Assembly (NCBI GenBank): GCA_017938405.1
Contig: JAGBBP010000020.1
Span: 43,648 to 107,647 of the forward strand
Direction: 5' to 3'
Length of the DNA: 64,000 bases
From: Lachnospiraceae bacterium
GTDB lineage: Bacteria; Bacillota; Clostridia; Lachnospirales; Lachnospiraceae
In this document: in pieces, positions 8,746 through 17,414 of the stretch
Layout: each line of letters starts with the position of its first letter
How positions within the stretch are numbered: the stretch's first letter is position 1
Program-made: the position numbers and the translations under genes
Notes under the pieces: generated by a model
Told to the model about the DNA's origin: nothing
Databases searched by the model: none
Seen by the model: the letters and a program-made list of their open reading frames with translations, nothing else

Positions 8746-9381
8746 ATGAGCAAAAAAGGCATTATTTTTGATATGGACGGTACCTTATGGGATTCCGCAG
8801 AAGGCGTGGCAAAGTCCTGGACCCGGATTGTGAACCGGGAATATGATAAGAGTCGCGTGATTACGGTGGAAGATATTCACGGGGTCATGGGGAAAACCAT
8901 GGATAAAATTGCGGAGGAGCTTTTTCCGGAGCTTTCGGAAGAGCCGCGTTTGGAACTTTTAAAAAAATGCTGTGATGATGAGAATGCCTATCTGCGGGAG
9001 CACGGCGGCGTGTTGTACCCGGAGCTGGAGGCGACGCTTACGGAGCTAAAGAAGGAGTATCCGTTGTATATTGTCAGTAACTGCCAGAGTGGCTATATCG
9101 AGGCATTTTTAGAACATTATGGGTTCGGGCATTATTTTGAGGACATTGAGTGCTTCGGAAACAACGGATTGCAAAAGGGGGAAAATATCCGCAGACTGGC
9201 GGAACGAAACGGCCTGACGGAGGCGGTATATGTGGGAGATATTCAAGGTGATTATGATGCCACCATGGAGGCAGGTTTTACATTTATCCATGCGGCTTAC
9301 GGCTTTGGAAAAATCAATGCGGAAACACCGGTGATCCGCAGCTTTTCCGAACTGCCGGATGTGGTGAAAAAGGTGTTATAA
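8746..9381 (+). CDS. HAD-superfamily phosphatase (phosphoglycolate phosphatase-like)
   Basis: 211 residues. Motif I DMDGTLWDS supplies the nucleophile aspartate (D9). Motif II is YIVSNCQSG (Ser/Asn). The motif III lysine is probably QKGENI, and motif IV is VYVGDIQGDYDAT. A helical C1 cap lies between motifs I and II, as in Gph/PGMB-type HAD enzymes that hydrolyse small phosphate esters. The substrate cannot be assigned. It is a single-gene unit with its own promoter. Confidence 0.85.
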   Translation: MSKKGIIFDMDGTLWDSAEGVAKSWTRIVNREYDKSRVITVEDIHGVMGKTMDKIAEELFPELSEEPRLELLKKCCDDENAYLREHGGVLYPELEATLTELKKEYPLYIVSNCQSGYIEAFLEHYGFGHYFEDIECFGNNGLQKGENIRRLAERNGLTEAVYVGDIQGDYDATMEAGFTFIHAAYGFGKINAETPVIRSFSELPDVVKKVL

Positions 9382-9438
9382 GAGGTTTGGCAACTTTGAT
9401 TTCGTATTATTATGTTTTTCTTAAATTTAAGATAAGAC

Positions 9439-9467
9439 TCGACAAATCCGTAAAAATGCGTTAAGAT
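9439..9467 (+). promoter_or_regulatory. Promoter of the tandem lipoprotein genes
   Basis: TCGACA (9439-9444), 17-base spacer, TAAGAT (9462-9467). It lies between the HAD gene and the first lipoprotein gene. Confidence 0.45.
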
Positions 9468-9508
9468 GGTAACGTAATAAAATTTCATAAAGGGGAGAGA
9501 GGTTATAC

Positions 9509-10450
9509 ATGAAAACAAAACGAGTATTGGCAATGTTACTGGTTATGCTTTTGACGGTTGCAATGACAGGCTCGCTTGCGGGCTGTAGTTCCGCAGACGA
9601 TGAAGGAAACAAGAAGGTGGAGTCACAGCAGGAGGGAAAAGATACCGGAAAAACCGATGGTGACGTAGCGGCAACGTCTACGCCTGTGCCGACGGCGACT
9701 CCGGAACCGACCGCAACCCCGGAACCGACATCTACACCTGTACCGACACCGACGCCGGAAGTACTTCCGACCGTAGCGGAGTTGTTTGCGGCAAACGAAG
9801 ATATGAGTGGCGATAATCGGAAGACGACGATGGAAATGGCCTACACAGCGATGAACGGCACCGAAGAAGTTCAGGTAAGTGCGAAGTTTGTAGAAGAGGT
9901 TTATGAGAATGTTTCCCATAAAAAGCAAGAGATGGTTGCAACTATGATGGGACAATCCCAAAGGATGATGGATGATATTTATTATGTAGATGAGGAAGCA
10001 ACCGGTCAGAGAACCGAATATTTCTATCATGTGGCAGAAAGAAAATGGACAAAGTCTCAGTATGCGTACACTGCTCCGGAAGAGGATGCAGAAGATGAGG
10101 AGGAAGACGGAGAAGGCGGTTCTGCGTTAAGACGTATGGTGAATACCCAGGTAACAAGGGACGGAGACTTCTATTACCTGATTGGGGATATGAGCAATGA
10201 GGATGTATCCGAATTGACCGATGTTATGAGCGGAATGGGTATAAGTGCCGATTTTGTGGTGTGCGAGATGAAGTTTGATGCAAACACCAAGAAGTTTCTT
10301 TCCGCAGTAATAACGGTGAAGTTGGAGGAAGGACAGACGACAATCGATGGCGTTGGTATGTCGATGGAGACGTTTGTCGCAACGATAGAGGGGCTTTCGG
10401 AGCCGATTGTAATTCCGCAGGAAGCACTTGCGGCTGAGCTTGCGGAATAG
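9509..10450 (+). CDS. Secreted lipoprotein with Pro-Thr linker, copy A
   Basis: 313 residues. A signal sequence ends in a lipobox (SLAGC, cysteine near residue 26), predicting a lipid-anchored extracellular protein. A charged stretch leads to a low-complexity spacer built from (T/S)PxPTATPEP units (about residues 52-85), probably a flexible linker crossing the wall. The rest is a soluble domain of about 225 residues without a family I recognise. It contains FYYLIGDMSNEDVSELTDVM and VVCEMKFDANTK, both nearly repeated in the next gene. It is inferred to be a tandem duplicate of copy B. Confidence 0.8.
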   Translation: MKTKRVLAMLLVMLLTVAMTGSLAGCSSADDEGNKKVESQQEGKDTGKTDGDVAATSTPVPTATPEPTATPEPTSTPVPTPTPEVLPTVAELFAANEDMSGDNRKTTMEMAYTAMNGTEEVQVSAKFVEEVYENVSHKKQEMVATMMGQSQRMMDDIYYVDEEATGQRTEYFYHVAERKWTKSQYAYTAPEEDAEDEEEDGEGGSALRRMVNTQVTRDGDFYYLIGDMSNEDVSELTDVMSGMGISADFVVCEMKFDANTKKFLSAVITVKLEEGQTTIDGVGMSMETFVATIEGLSEPIVIPQEALAAELAE

Positions 10451-10478
10451 ATAAAAGTACAAAGGAGAAATGATACAC

Positions 10479-12032
10479 ATGAAGGCAAAGAGATTTTTAG
10501 CAATGTTACTGGTCATGATTCTGACGGTTGCGATGACAGGCTCGCTTGTGGGCTGCAGTTCGTCGGACAGCGAGGCGGACAAGAAGGTGGAGTCGCAGCA
10601 GGAGGAAAAGGATACCGGGAAGAAGGATTCCGATGCGGAGGCAACGTCTACGCCTCTGCCGACGGCGACCCCGGAGCCGACTGCGACGCCGGAACCGACC
10701 GCGACACCTGTACCGACACCTACGCCGGAAGTACTTCCGACCGCAGAGGAATTGATTGCGGCAAACGAAGATATGATTGGCGACAATCGGAAGATGACGA
10801 TGGAATTTTCTTACAAGGCTTCGGATGCAACCGGAGCAATGACAATGTCCATCAAGTCCGAGGAAGTTACTTACGGGAATACCATACATGAGGTGGGTGA
10901 AATTTCCGTCAGTATGCTGGGAATCTCTGAGACTACCGTACAGGATATGTATTATGTAGATGATGAAGAAACAGGCCTGAGAACCGAGTATGCTTATGAT
11001 GAAGAAGAAGGAAAATGGGTAAAGTCCCAATATGCGTACATTGATTTGGAAGAGGATGGCGAGGAAGACGACGAGGAAGTGTCTCCGTTTGAAGAACTGA
11101 GTGATGCGACGGTAACAAAAGACGGCGATTTTTATTACTTGAACGGAGCGCTACAGAAAAGCGATGTTGCCGAGTTAACCGATGCCATGGGCGTAGACGG
11201 AATGGCTGCCGATACGGTAAACTGCGAAATGAAATTTGACGCGAAGACAAAGGAACTCCTTTCTGCGAATGTTACGGTTAAGTTTGCGGTAGAGGAAGTG
11301 GACGGAGTGTCTATAAGTGCCGACGACCTGGTTGTAAAGATAGAAAAAGTGACGGAACCGATTGTAATTCCGGAAGAAGCGCTGGCAGCAGAGTCTGACG
11401 TAGAGGTAGACATCGATTGGGAAGTAACCGAGGGTGATGACGAGGAAGATACCGATGACGAAGAGGACGCCGACGATACGACGGTAGAAGTTCCGGAACC
11501 GGACAAGTATGCAAAGTCCGAAATGCCGAAGGGCTGGGACGGCTGGTATGATGAGTACAACTGTAAGAGCGGCAGCTTTTTGATGTGGAGCGATGCGCTT
11601 GTTACTGAAATACCGGTTACCATATACGAAAAAGAAAATTGGTATTTTGATAACCAGTACGAGTATTCCTTGTATTTGGCGGTAGATGATCCGGCAATCT
11701 GCGATTATGCACCGGCGTATCAGGTAGATTACGGTGATTCCGGCGTGTCGACTTCTGGAAACTTGGAGAGAGCCATGGCAGAGCTTGTTACCAGAGACTA
11801 CACGGAGACAAAGGGATTGTCCGATGTGGTTCCGATTGTATGTAACGGAAAGCAGTGCTTCTATTTGGATGTCAGCTCTTATGAGAATGTATTTAGCTAT
11901 ATAATTTTTCAGGATATCGGAATGGAATCCTTTGTTGAAATTGCAATTACAACCTATGATAATTCCGATCCGTTGACGGTGATTCAGAAGTTCCTGCTGG
12001 ACACTTCCCAAAGCGAAGGACAGGAGATTTAA
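10479..12032 (+). CDS. Secreted lipoprotein with Pro-Thr linker, copy B (extended)
   Basis: 517 residues, paralogous to the gene 28 bases upstream. Signal peptide, lipobox (SLVGC), Pro-Thr linker and the first domain align throughout. It then adds an acidic Asp/Glu spacer (around residues 312-335) and a second domain of about 170 residues starting AKSEMPKGWDGWYDEYNC, absent from copy A. ATG 10479 is used because it matches the start of copy A and leaves 11 bases after AGGAG; ATG 10470 sits only 2 bases from it. The function is unknown; two surface domains on a linker suggest binding. Confidence 0.78.
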   Translation: MKAKRFLAMLLVMILTVAMTGSLVGCSSSDSEADKKVESQQEEKDTGKKDSDAEATSTPLPTATPEPTATPEPTATPVPTPTPEVLPTAEELIAANEDMIGDNRKMTMEFSYKASDATGAMTMSIKSEEVTYGNTIHEVGEISVSMLGISETTVQDMYYVDDEETGLRTEYAYDEEEGKWVKSQYAYIDLEEDGEEDDEEVSPFEELSDATVTKDGDFYYLNGALQKSDVAELTDAMGVDGMAADTVNCEMKFDAKTKELLSANVTVKFAVEEVDGVSISADDLVVKIEKVTEPIVIPEEALAAESDVEVDIDWEVTEGDDEEDTDDEEDADDTTVEVPEPDKYAKSEMPKGWDGWYDEYNCKSGSFLMWSDALVTEIPVTIYEKENWYFDNQYEYSLYLAVDDPAICDYAPAYQVDYGDSGVSTSGNLERAMAELVTRDYTETKGLSDVVPIVCNGKQCFYLDVSSYENVFSYIIFQDIGMESFVEIAITTYDNSDPLTVIQKFLLDTSQSEGQEI

Positions 12033-12045
12033 GTGATTAACGAAG

Positions 12046-12081
12046 AAAGCTGTGTTGCTCTTTTGAGTGACACAGCTTTTT
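12046..12081 (+). terminator. Terminator after the lipoprotein pair
   Basis: AAAGCTGTGT (12046-12055) pairs with ACACAGCTTTTT (12070-12081) around a 14-base loop. It also lies just past the 3' end of the convergent gene fragment at 12102. Confidence 0.75.
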
Positions 12082-12101
12082 AAGAAGGATAAGGAAAAGT
12101 G

Positions 12102-12900
12102 TCATTGTCTTTGCGACTCCTTGCTTCTCTTTTTATTTGCGTACATACGCTCGTCGGCAGCCTTCACAACCGTAAGGATGTCGGAACCCTTTCCAAGGGC
12201 ATATCCCACGGCTACACTGAACAGAAACGGTTCGGATTCGTTTGCTTCCTGTACCTGCTGTAGAATGTTTGCGGCCATCTTTGACATTTGCTCCGGTGAC
12301 GGATTGTCGGTAATGGTAACAAACTCGTCTCCGCCGATACGATAGACACGACAGGACTCGGAGGCTTCCGCAAGGAGCATGGAGGAAAGCTTCCCGATGG
12401 CCCGGTCGCCCATGGCATGGCCGAATTTATCGTTGATTTTTCAAGTCGCAAATGCCGTAATAAAAACTGAAGATGGAGCTGAGGGTGATGGTAATCAGAT
12501 TTACGGCATAGGCATACCAGATAACCACCTTCTTGCGGTACTGAACCGCATACAACAGCGGGAACACATACAAAAGAACCGCATGATAGGACAAAGTGGA
12601 AATAATCACCGCGGAAACCATACATAACAGAAAAAGGAGAAAATACTTAATCCACGGCATAGAAAGCTTTCCCCGCAGCAAAATAAAAAACGGAGGGAAA
12701 AAGAGTATTATATTTGCCAGAAACGCAATGCTGGTCAACGTCTTATCCACTTCAAAAAAGCCAATCATGGTCAAAACCCACACCAAGGCAACCGCCAGCA
12801 GAAACCAGATAAAGCCCTTTAACGTATTTTTGTTGGCAGCAATTTCCTGATAGAGGAGCTCTTGTTCGTATTGGGTTTTGAAATCATCCACTTGTTTCAT
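12102..12900 (-). pseudogene. Broken membrane-bound diguanylate cyclase
   Basis: Two adjacent minus-strand frames make one damaged gene. Frame 1 (12427-12900) encodes a coiled start and about five membrane helices, then stops after GICDLKNQR. Frame 2 (through 12102) continues in another register as INDKFGHAMGD, then RIGGDEF and a normal GGDEF C-terminus. The shift falls in a run of A just after CDLK; reading GAC TTG AAA (A) ATC AAC restores the usual DLKxIND text. The N-terminal part of the GGDEF domain (DxLTxLxNR) is also missing, so an internal deletion is likely besides the frameshift. Any residual protein would probably not make c-di-GMP. Confidence 0.75.
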
Positions 12901-13067
12901 TTTGGCACCTCCTGTTCGTTCTATAGGTAATTATTCCTATTGGTTTTATTATATCGTGTTTTGGGAGAGATTTCAAGGTGTTGAGGGAAGTTCACGCATA
13001 ATCTCCCGTTTTTTCCGCATACTAACTCCACAACAATGATTTGGAAAAATCGAAAGGAGCAGTAGCA

Positions 13068-13613
13068 ATGAAAGCAACGGGAATCGTAAGAAGAATAGAT
13101 GACTTAGGCCGTGTGGTAGTACCGAAGGAAATCAGAAGGACTTTAAGAATCAGGGAGGGAGACCCGCTGGAAATTTTTACCGACCGTGAGGGGGAGATTA
13201 TTTTAAAGAAGTATTCTCCCATCGGAGAACTTAGCTTGTTTGCGAAGCAGTTTGCGGAATCCATGGCCCAGACCACGGGACATATTGCGGTGATTGCGGA
13301 CAGGGACCAGTTTATTGCCATGGCAGGGACAAACAAGAAGGAGCTGTTGGCAAAGTCTGTCAGCAGAGAGCTGGAAACCTTGATGACCGACAGAGAGAGC
13401 ATTGTGGCAACCAAGGGTGAAAAGGGATATATTCCGGTAAGCTCCGAGGCGGACGAGTACGAGCAGCAGGTCATTGCGCCGATTATCAGCGAAGGTGACG
13501 TTATCGGTGCGGTAATGATTCTTTCCAAAGACAAGAAGGAGCGTTTCGGTAACATGGAATTGAAAATTGCCGGAACCGCGGCAGCGTTTTTGGGAAGACA
13601 AATGGAGCAGTAG
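13068..13613 (+). CDS. spoVT: Stage V sporulation protein T (AbrB-like regulator)
   Basis: 181 residues, close to the usual 178. The N-terminal swapped-hairpin AbrB domain reads MKATGIVRRIDDLGRVVVPK. The C-terminal GAF-like domain covers about residues 60-178. SpoVT tunes sigma-G-dependent genes in the forespore. ATG 13068 follows AAAGGAG; an in-frame ATG at 13041 has no RBS. A large hairpin terminator follows. It heads the spore and division cluster that runs to ftsH. Confidence 0.93.
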   Translation: MKATGIVRRIDDLGRVVVPKEIRRTLRIREGDPLEIFTDREGEIILKKYSPIGELSLFAKQFAESMAQTTGHIAVIADRDQFIAMAGTNKKELLAKSVSRELETLMTDRESIVATKGEKGYIPVSSEADEYEQQVIAPIISEGDVIGAVMILSKDKKERFGNMELKIAGTAAAFLGRQMEQ

Positions 13614-13633
13614 GGTTTTCCGGTCAATTATGC

Positions 13634-13703
13634 AAAAATTCCCTTGGGACAGGTCTGTTTTCTTACATTAGGAAAACGGCTTGTTTGACAAGGGGATTTT
13701 TTT
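13634..13703 (+). terminator. Large terminator after spoVT
   Basis: AATTCCCTTG near 13637-13646 pairs with CAAGGGGATTTTTTT at 13689-13703, enclosing an inner hairpin (GTTTTC...GGAAAAC). Confidence 0.65.
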
Positions 13704-13734
13704 GGGATTATTCCAAGGAAATGGCGCAGAACAC

Positions 13735-13763
13735 TTGACAAATCAAGCGTTTGGGGGTATAAA
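13735..13763 (+). promoter_or_regulatory. Strong promoter of the HU gene
   Basis: TTGACA (13735-13740), 17-base spacer, TATAAA (13758-13763), as expected for a highly expressed nucleoid protein. Confidence 0.75.
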
Positions 13764-13799
13764 TAGAGTATCTAATACTTTTCGAGGAGGGAATTTTAC

Positions 13800-14075
13800 A
13801 TGAACAAGGCAGAGTTAGTAGCAGCAATTGCAGAGAACGCTGGATTATCCAAGAAGGATTCCGAGAAGGCTTTAGCAGCTTTCGTTAGCGTAGTAACTGA
13901 TGAGTTAAAGAAGGGCGAGAAGGTTCAGTTAGTTGGATTCGGTACTTTCGAAGTATCCGCTAGACCGGCAAGAACCGGTAGAAATCCGCAGACCAAGAAG
14001 ACCATCACCATCCCGGCTTCCAAGGCTCCGAAGTTCAAGGCTGGTAAGGCATTAAAGGATACCGTTAACGCATAA
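13800..14075 (+). CDS. hup: HU-family DNA-binding protein
   Basis: 91 residues, the normal HU length. Start [20 protein letters not shown] and the signature [20 protein letters not shown] (beta-arm with the DNA-intercalating proline) are diagnostic. HU bends and compacts DNA as a dimer. Codon choice is strongly biased, as expected for a highly expressed gene. RBS GAGGAGGG precedes the ATG and a rho-independent terminator follows, so it is monocistronic although it sits ahead of rqcP. Confidence 0.96.
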   Translation: MNKAELVAAIAENAGLSKKDSEKALAAFVSVVTDELKKGEKVQLVGFGTFEVSARPARTGRNPQTKKTITIPASKAPKFKAGKALKDTVNA

Positions 14076-14105
14076 GTTAATGTTGCTTGATTGCTAAGTG
14101 ATGAT

Positions 14106-14136
14106 AAAGGATCGCCTTTTTGGGCGGTCCTTTTTT
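14106..14136 (+). terminator. Terminator after hup
   Basis: AAAGGATCGCC / GGCGGTCCTTTTTT with a short T-rich loop. Confidence 0.9.
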
Positions 14137-14270
14137 CGGGTAGGCAAAGTGAGTATGCGAGCAAACTGCGTGAGCTTGCTCACATGCAGTGGCGCAGTCA
14201 TGCGAACGCGCCCGCGACGTAGCGACGAAGTCGCGGAGTTCGGGGGCAAGTGCATAGCACTGCCTACCCG
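14137..14270. repeat. Palindromic intergenic element A
   Basis: A 134-base stretch closed by a perfect inverted repeat CGGGTAGGCA (14137-14146) and TGCCTACCCG (14261-14270). Inside are smaller hairpins: GAGCAA...TTGCTC, and a GC-rich GCGAC...GTCGC. It begins exactly where the hup terminator ends and finishes just before the rqcP RBS. Its base composition is richer in G+C than the flanking genes. No coding frame with an RBS is present. Confidence 0.6.
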
Positions 14271-14296
14271 AAGAGGTTGTGAGGAAGGAGAAAACA

Positions 14297-14536
14297 ATGC
14301 GGTTAGACAAGTTTTTAAAGGTGTCCCGTCTGATTAAGCGCAGAACCGTGGCAAACGATGCCTGTGATGCGGGACGTGTGATGATTAACGATAAGCCGGC
14401 TAAGGCTTCCGCTAACGTAAAGGTGGGAGACGTGATTGAGATCGGCTTCGGTGGTAAGGCGGTACGGGTGGAAGTGCTGGATATTCAGGAGACCACAAAG
14501 AAGGATGAAGCCAAAGAGTTGTTCCGTTATTTATAA
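14297..14536 (+). CDS. rqcP: S4-domain RNA-binding protein RqcP
   Basis: 79 residues, essentially one S4 domain: MRLDKFLKVSRLIKRRTVANDACDAGRVMINDKPAK then KVGDVIEI. Matches the RqcP/YabO family, which works with RqcH in tagging nascent chains on stalled 60S-like large subunits (ribosome quality control). The upstream ATG at 14279 is rejected since GGAAGGAG at 14283 sits between it and 14297. It is first in the yabP-yabQ-divIC run, the usual Firmicutes order. Confidence 0.9.
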   Translation: MRLDKFLKVSRLIKRRTVANDACDAGRVMINDKPAKASANVKVGDVIEIGFGGKAVRVEVLDIQETTKKDEAKELFRYL

Positions 14537-14584
14537 AAAGGTACTGGGGACCGGCCCCGGCGCATAGAATATAAGAAAAAGCGT

Positions 14585-14881
14585 ATGGGGCACGGTATGG
14601 AACAAAAACAGGAGCTGGGGACGCATAAGCTTTCCTTAATCGGAAGAAAGACATTGACCCTTTCCGGTGTAAAGGAAGTGATTTCCTTTGATGCCAAGGA
14701 AGTGATTTTGGAGACGGTGCAGGGAATGTTGCTGCTCCGGGGCGATGAAATGAATGTGACAAGACTTCTGGTGGAAAAGGGTGAAGTGGATTTAGAAGGG
14801 CGCATTGACAGCCTGATTTATACCGAACGGGGAAAGGGAGCAAAACGGTCGGAATCTTTTGCGAAGCGTTTGTTCGGCTAG
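14585..14881 (+). CDS. yabP: Sporulation protein YabP
   Basis: 98 residues. LSLIGRKTLTLSGVKEVISF and the following LETVQGMLLLRGDEMNVTRLLVEKGEVDLEGRID are characteristic of YabP/YqfC spore-cortex proteins. In Bacilli YabP is made under sigma-E and influences coat/cortex assembly. Neither ATG 14585 nor ATG 14597 has a strong RBS; the longer form is listed. It is separated by 12 bases from yabQ. Confidence 0.88.
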   Translation: MGHGMEQKQELGTHKLSLIGRKTLTLSGVKEVISFDAKEVILETVQGMLLLRGDEMNVTRLLVEKGEVDLEGRIDSLIYTERGKGAKRSESFAKRLFG

Positions 14882-14893
14882 GAGGGCGGTTCT

Positions 14894-15352
14894 ATGAATC
14901 AGGCAATGGTCGGCGATGTGCGGTTCTTTCTGGCATCGGTTTTGCTTGGAACCGCAGCTGCCTTTTGTTACGATTTACTGCGGGTGTGGCGCAGGTTTTA
15001 CAAGCAGTCTTTGTTTTTTGTATCTTTACAGGATTTTGTATATTGGTTTTTGTTGGGGTTTGCCGGTTTTCGGCTGACTTACAGTTATAATGCGGGGACG
15101 CTTCGTCTGTTCGTTTTTCTGGGAATCGGTCTCGGAGCGCTTTTGTACATGGTTACCTTAGGGCGTTTTGTTGTAAAATACGGTCTGAAGCTGTTGCGGC
15201 TGTTGACCGCTCCGTTACAAAAGGGATTGCTTTTTTTGAAAAAACAAGGTAAACTGGTAAGTAGAAGATGGTCGCGACGAAAGAAGCGAAAGGAACAGGG
15301 AAGGATGGATGCGCTTGCGTCAAAGAAAAGAAAAGAGAAAAACAGGTCTTAA
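14894..15352 (+). CDS. yabQ: Spore cortex biosynthesis protein YabQ
   Basis: 152 residues. Three hydrophobic segments in the first 100 residues (FFLASVLLGTAAAFCYDLLR, then FVYWFLLGFAGF, then FVFLGIGLGALLYM) and a very basic C-terminal tail. The AAAFCYDLLRVWRR motif is typical of YabQ, a mother-cell membrane protein needed for cortex formation. RBS GGAGG precedes ATG 14894. Its 3' end overlaps divIC by 44 bases, implying coupled translation. Confidence 0.88.
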   Translation: MNQAMVGDVRFFLASVLLGTAAAFCYDLLRVWRRFYKQSLFFVSLQDFVYWFLLGFAGFRLTYSYNAGTLRLFVFLGIGLGALLYMVTLGRFVVKYGLKLLRLLTAPLQKGLLFLKKQGKLVSRRWSRRKKRKEQGRMDALASKKRKEKNRS

Positions 15353-15623
15353 GCTCCTTTTGGTGGTTGTGCTTTTGATGTGCGGCGTCTTGACCTACAG
15401 CACGGGAAAGGCAAAAGTAGAGGAGCGGGAGAAGATACAAGAGAAAATTGCCTTGGAAAATCGTCTTGCCTCCGAAAAGGAACGGCATGAGGAATTGGAA
15501 GAGGAGACGGCGTATCGGCAGACAAAGAGTTATTGGCTGGAGCTGGCGCGGAAGCTTGGTCTGGTTATGCCGGATGAGGTACTGCTTCGGGAAGAGAGTA
15601 ATGCTTCCGGAAGTGAAAATTAA
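15309..15623 (+). CDS. divIC: Septum formation protein DivIC (FtsB-like)
   Basis: 104 residues: short basic cytoplasmic start, one transmembrane helix (residues about 13-31), then an extracellular coiled coil (EEREKIQEKIALENRLASEK, ERHEELEEE) and a conserved LARKLGLVMPDEV end. Fits the FtsB/DivIC family of the divisome FtsL-DivIB-DivIC complex. The start lies within yabQ and the RBS AAGG is in yabQ codons. Its presence between yabQ and spoIIE is standard for Firmicutes. Confidence 0.85.
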   Translation: MRLRQRKEKRKTGLKLLLVVVLLMCGVLTYSTGKAKVEEREKIQEKIALENRLASEKERHEELEEETAYRQTKSYWLELARKLGLVMPDEVLLREESNASGSEN

Positions 15624-15773
15624 GTCGACTTTTTTAGGATTCGGGTTCGTGTACGGACTTCGGGTCCTTTTTTGTCGTTCGTTTTTTGAAAATGAGGAAG
15701 GAATTCGACAGACAGGCCACGGTTTTTGTGCTAGAATCTCTTGCAAAAAGGACAGGCAGGAGGAGATGCGACA

Positions 15774-17414
15774 ATGATGTGGAAGAAGAAAACAGCGGGA
15801 AGATGGTTGCTGTACCTGGGACTGATGGGAGGGGCTACAGCGTTTTGCACGGGTTTAATCGGTTGTTTGTGGGAGGAATCGCCCTTAAAATATATGTGGC
15901 TTGGCGTATTGGTTGCCGGATTTGTGTTTTTCTTTTTGTGGGGAGGAGAACAGGCCTTGTGCAGTCTTTTGCGTTCTGGGAGAGAGGAACTGGTGCGGGC
16001 GGATATACGGAATCATACGAAAAAGCGTCTTCTGGAAGCGGCAGCGTCTTTTGAGGTGTTGTCCGGAGTGTTTGACGGCGTGACGACGGAAGAAGCGGAA
16101 GACTTCCGGAATTTTGCGGTGACGTTGCCAGAGGTGGTTTGTACGGATTGCGCCCGGTGTAAAGAATGTTGGGAAATCCATCCGCAGGAGCGTTTTGAGG
16201 AGGCGTATGCCATGTATGAGGCGGCACGGTGCGGAAATGTACCGGGATATGCGGAAATCGAGTATCGTTTTGACGGGTGCTTGCGGCCGGAACGGATGAC
16301 AACGGAATATGCCATGCTGCCCCTTAGGGAACAGGCAAATAATTTTGTGAAACGGCGGACGGAAGAAGGTCGCAGTGCGGTGGTAACCCAGCTAAAGGTG
16401 GTTTCGGATATGTTAAAGGAGTATTCGGAGGAATTATACGAAACCACCATGGGAGACGGGAAAATCGAGGAAGAAGTGGCGGATGAACTGCGGAGAATCG
16501 GAATCTATGCGGAGCAGATAGCGGTAATGAAGCGAAAAGGAAGAGGCCTTCGCATCCGGATGCAGGCCTATACAAAGACCGGACAGTGTATTCCGATCCG
16601 GCGTGCGGTACAGCATCTGGGCATGATGTTCGGTTGTCCCCTTGTGGCGGCGGAGGAGTCGGAGCGGTTTGTGGGGGAAACCATGGGAGAGTTTACCTTT
16701 GAGGAAGAACCGGGCTATATGGTGTTGACCGGGGTGGCACGGGCGGCCAAAAAGAATGAGAACTTATCCGGGGACAGCTTTTCCTTTTTGTATCCGGAAA
16801 GCGGGGAAACGGTACTTTTGCTGTCCGACGGAATGGGAAGCGGAGAGACGGCGAACCGGGACAGCGAGGCGGTCATCGGGTGGCTGGAGCGTTTCTTGTC
16901 TGCGGGGTTTGATGAAAAAACAGCGGTACGGCTGATTAATTCGGTACTTCTTTTGCGTACGGAGGGAAAGAGTTATTCCACGGTGGACATCAGTGTGGTA
17001 AATCCTTATGCGGGGACGGTGGAATTTATCAAGTTGGGCGCGGCCGGGACCTTTATTAAGCGGGAAAACTGGATTGAAAGCGTGGAGGCGGCTACCATGC
17101 CGGTGGGAATGTTCGGGGAGGCGGATTATGACACCAAGGAAAAGAAGCTGTATGACGGTGATTTTGTCATTATGATGAGTGACGGGGTGGCGGAAGCGTT
17201 GGGAGATTACCTGCAGGATGTTTTATTCGGTGCGGGAAATAAAAAAACAGACCGGACACCCCAGGGAGTGGCGGGAGAAATTTTAAAAGCGGCATTGGAA
17301 ATTTCCGAATACCGGCCGAAGGACGACATGACGGTGCTGGTGGCGGGGCTGGTAAAAAAACAACCGCCGTACTATTTGCATACGCAGTGCAGAACGGTGG
17401 GAGAAGCGAATTAA
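15774..17414 (+). CDS. spoIIE: Stage II sporulation protein E, short form
   Basis: 546 residues. Two predicted transmembrane helices (about 9-28 and 41-58) precede a central region with a Cys cluster (CTDCARCKECW near residue 120) and a PP2C phosphatase domain from about 335. Metal-binding motifs are LLLSDGMGSGETANRDSE, MMSDGVAEAL and KDDMTVLV. SpoIIE dephosphorylates SpoIIAA and so activates sigma-F. B. subtilis SpoIIE is about 827 residues with about ten helices; this one keeps only a reduced membrane part. ATG 15774 follows GGCAGGAGGAG; earlier in-frame starts lack RBS. Confidence 0.88.
   Translation: MMWKKKTAGRWLLYLGLMGGATAFCTGLIGCLWEESPLKYMWLGVLVAGFVFFFLWGGEQALCSLLRSGREELVRADIRNHTKKRLLEAAASFEVLSGVFDGVTTEEAEDFRNFAVTLPEVVCTDCARCKECWEIHPQERFEEAYAMYEAARCGNVPGYAEIEYRFDGCLRPERMTTEYAMLPLREQANNFVKRRTEEGRSAVVTQLKVVSDMLKEYSEELYETTMGDGKIEEEVADELRRIGIYAEQIAVMKRKGRGLRIRMQAYTKTGQCIPIRRAVQHLGMMFGCPLVAAEESERFVGETMGEFTFEEEPGYMVLTGVARAAKKNENLSGDSFSFLYPESGETVLLLSDGMGSGETANRDSEAVIGWLERFLSAGFDEKTAVRLINSVLLLRTEGKSYSTVDISVVNPYAGTVEFIKLGAAGTFIKRENWIESVEAATMPVGMFGEADYDTKEKKLYDGDFVIMMSDGVAEALGDYLQDVLFGAGNKKTDRTPQGVAGEILKAALEISEYRPKDDMTVLVAGLVKKQPPYYLHTQCRTVGEAN

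Noticed and set aside
9680..9770. Repeats in the lipoprotein gene as a possible CRISPR or minisatellite
   Set aside because: They are degenerate codons for a Pro-Thr linker, not regularly spaced identical repeats.
10546..10755. Arginine-rich ORFs across the Pro-Thr linkers on both strands
   Set aside because: Low-complexity shadows of the lipoprotein linker.
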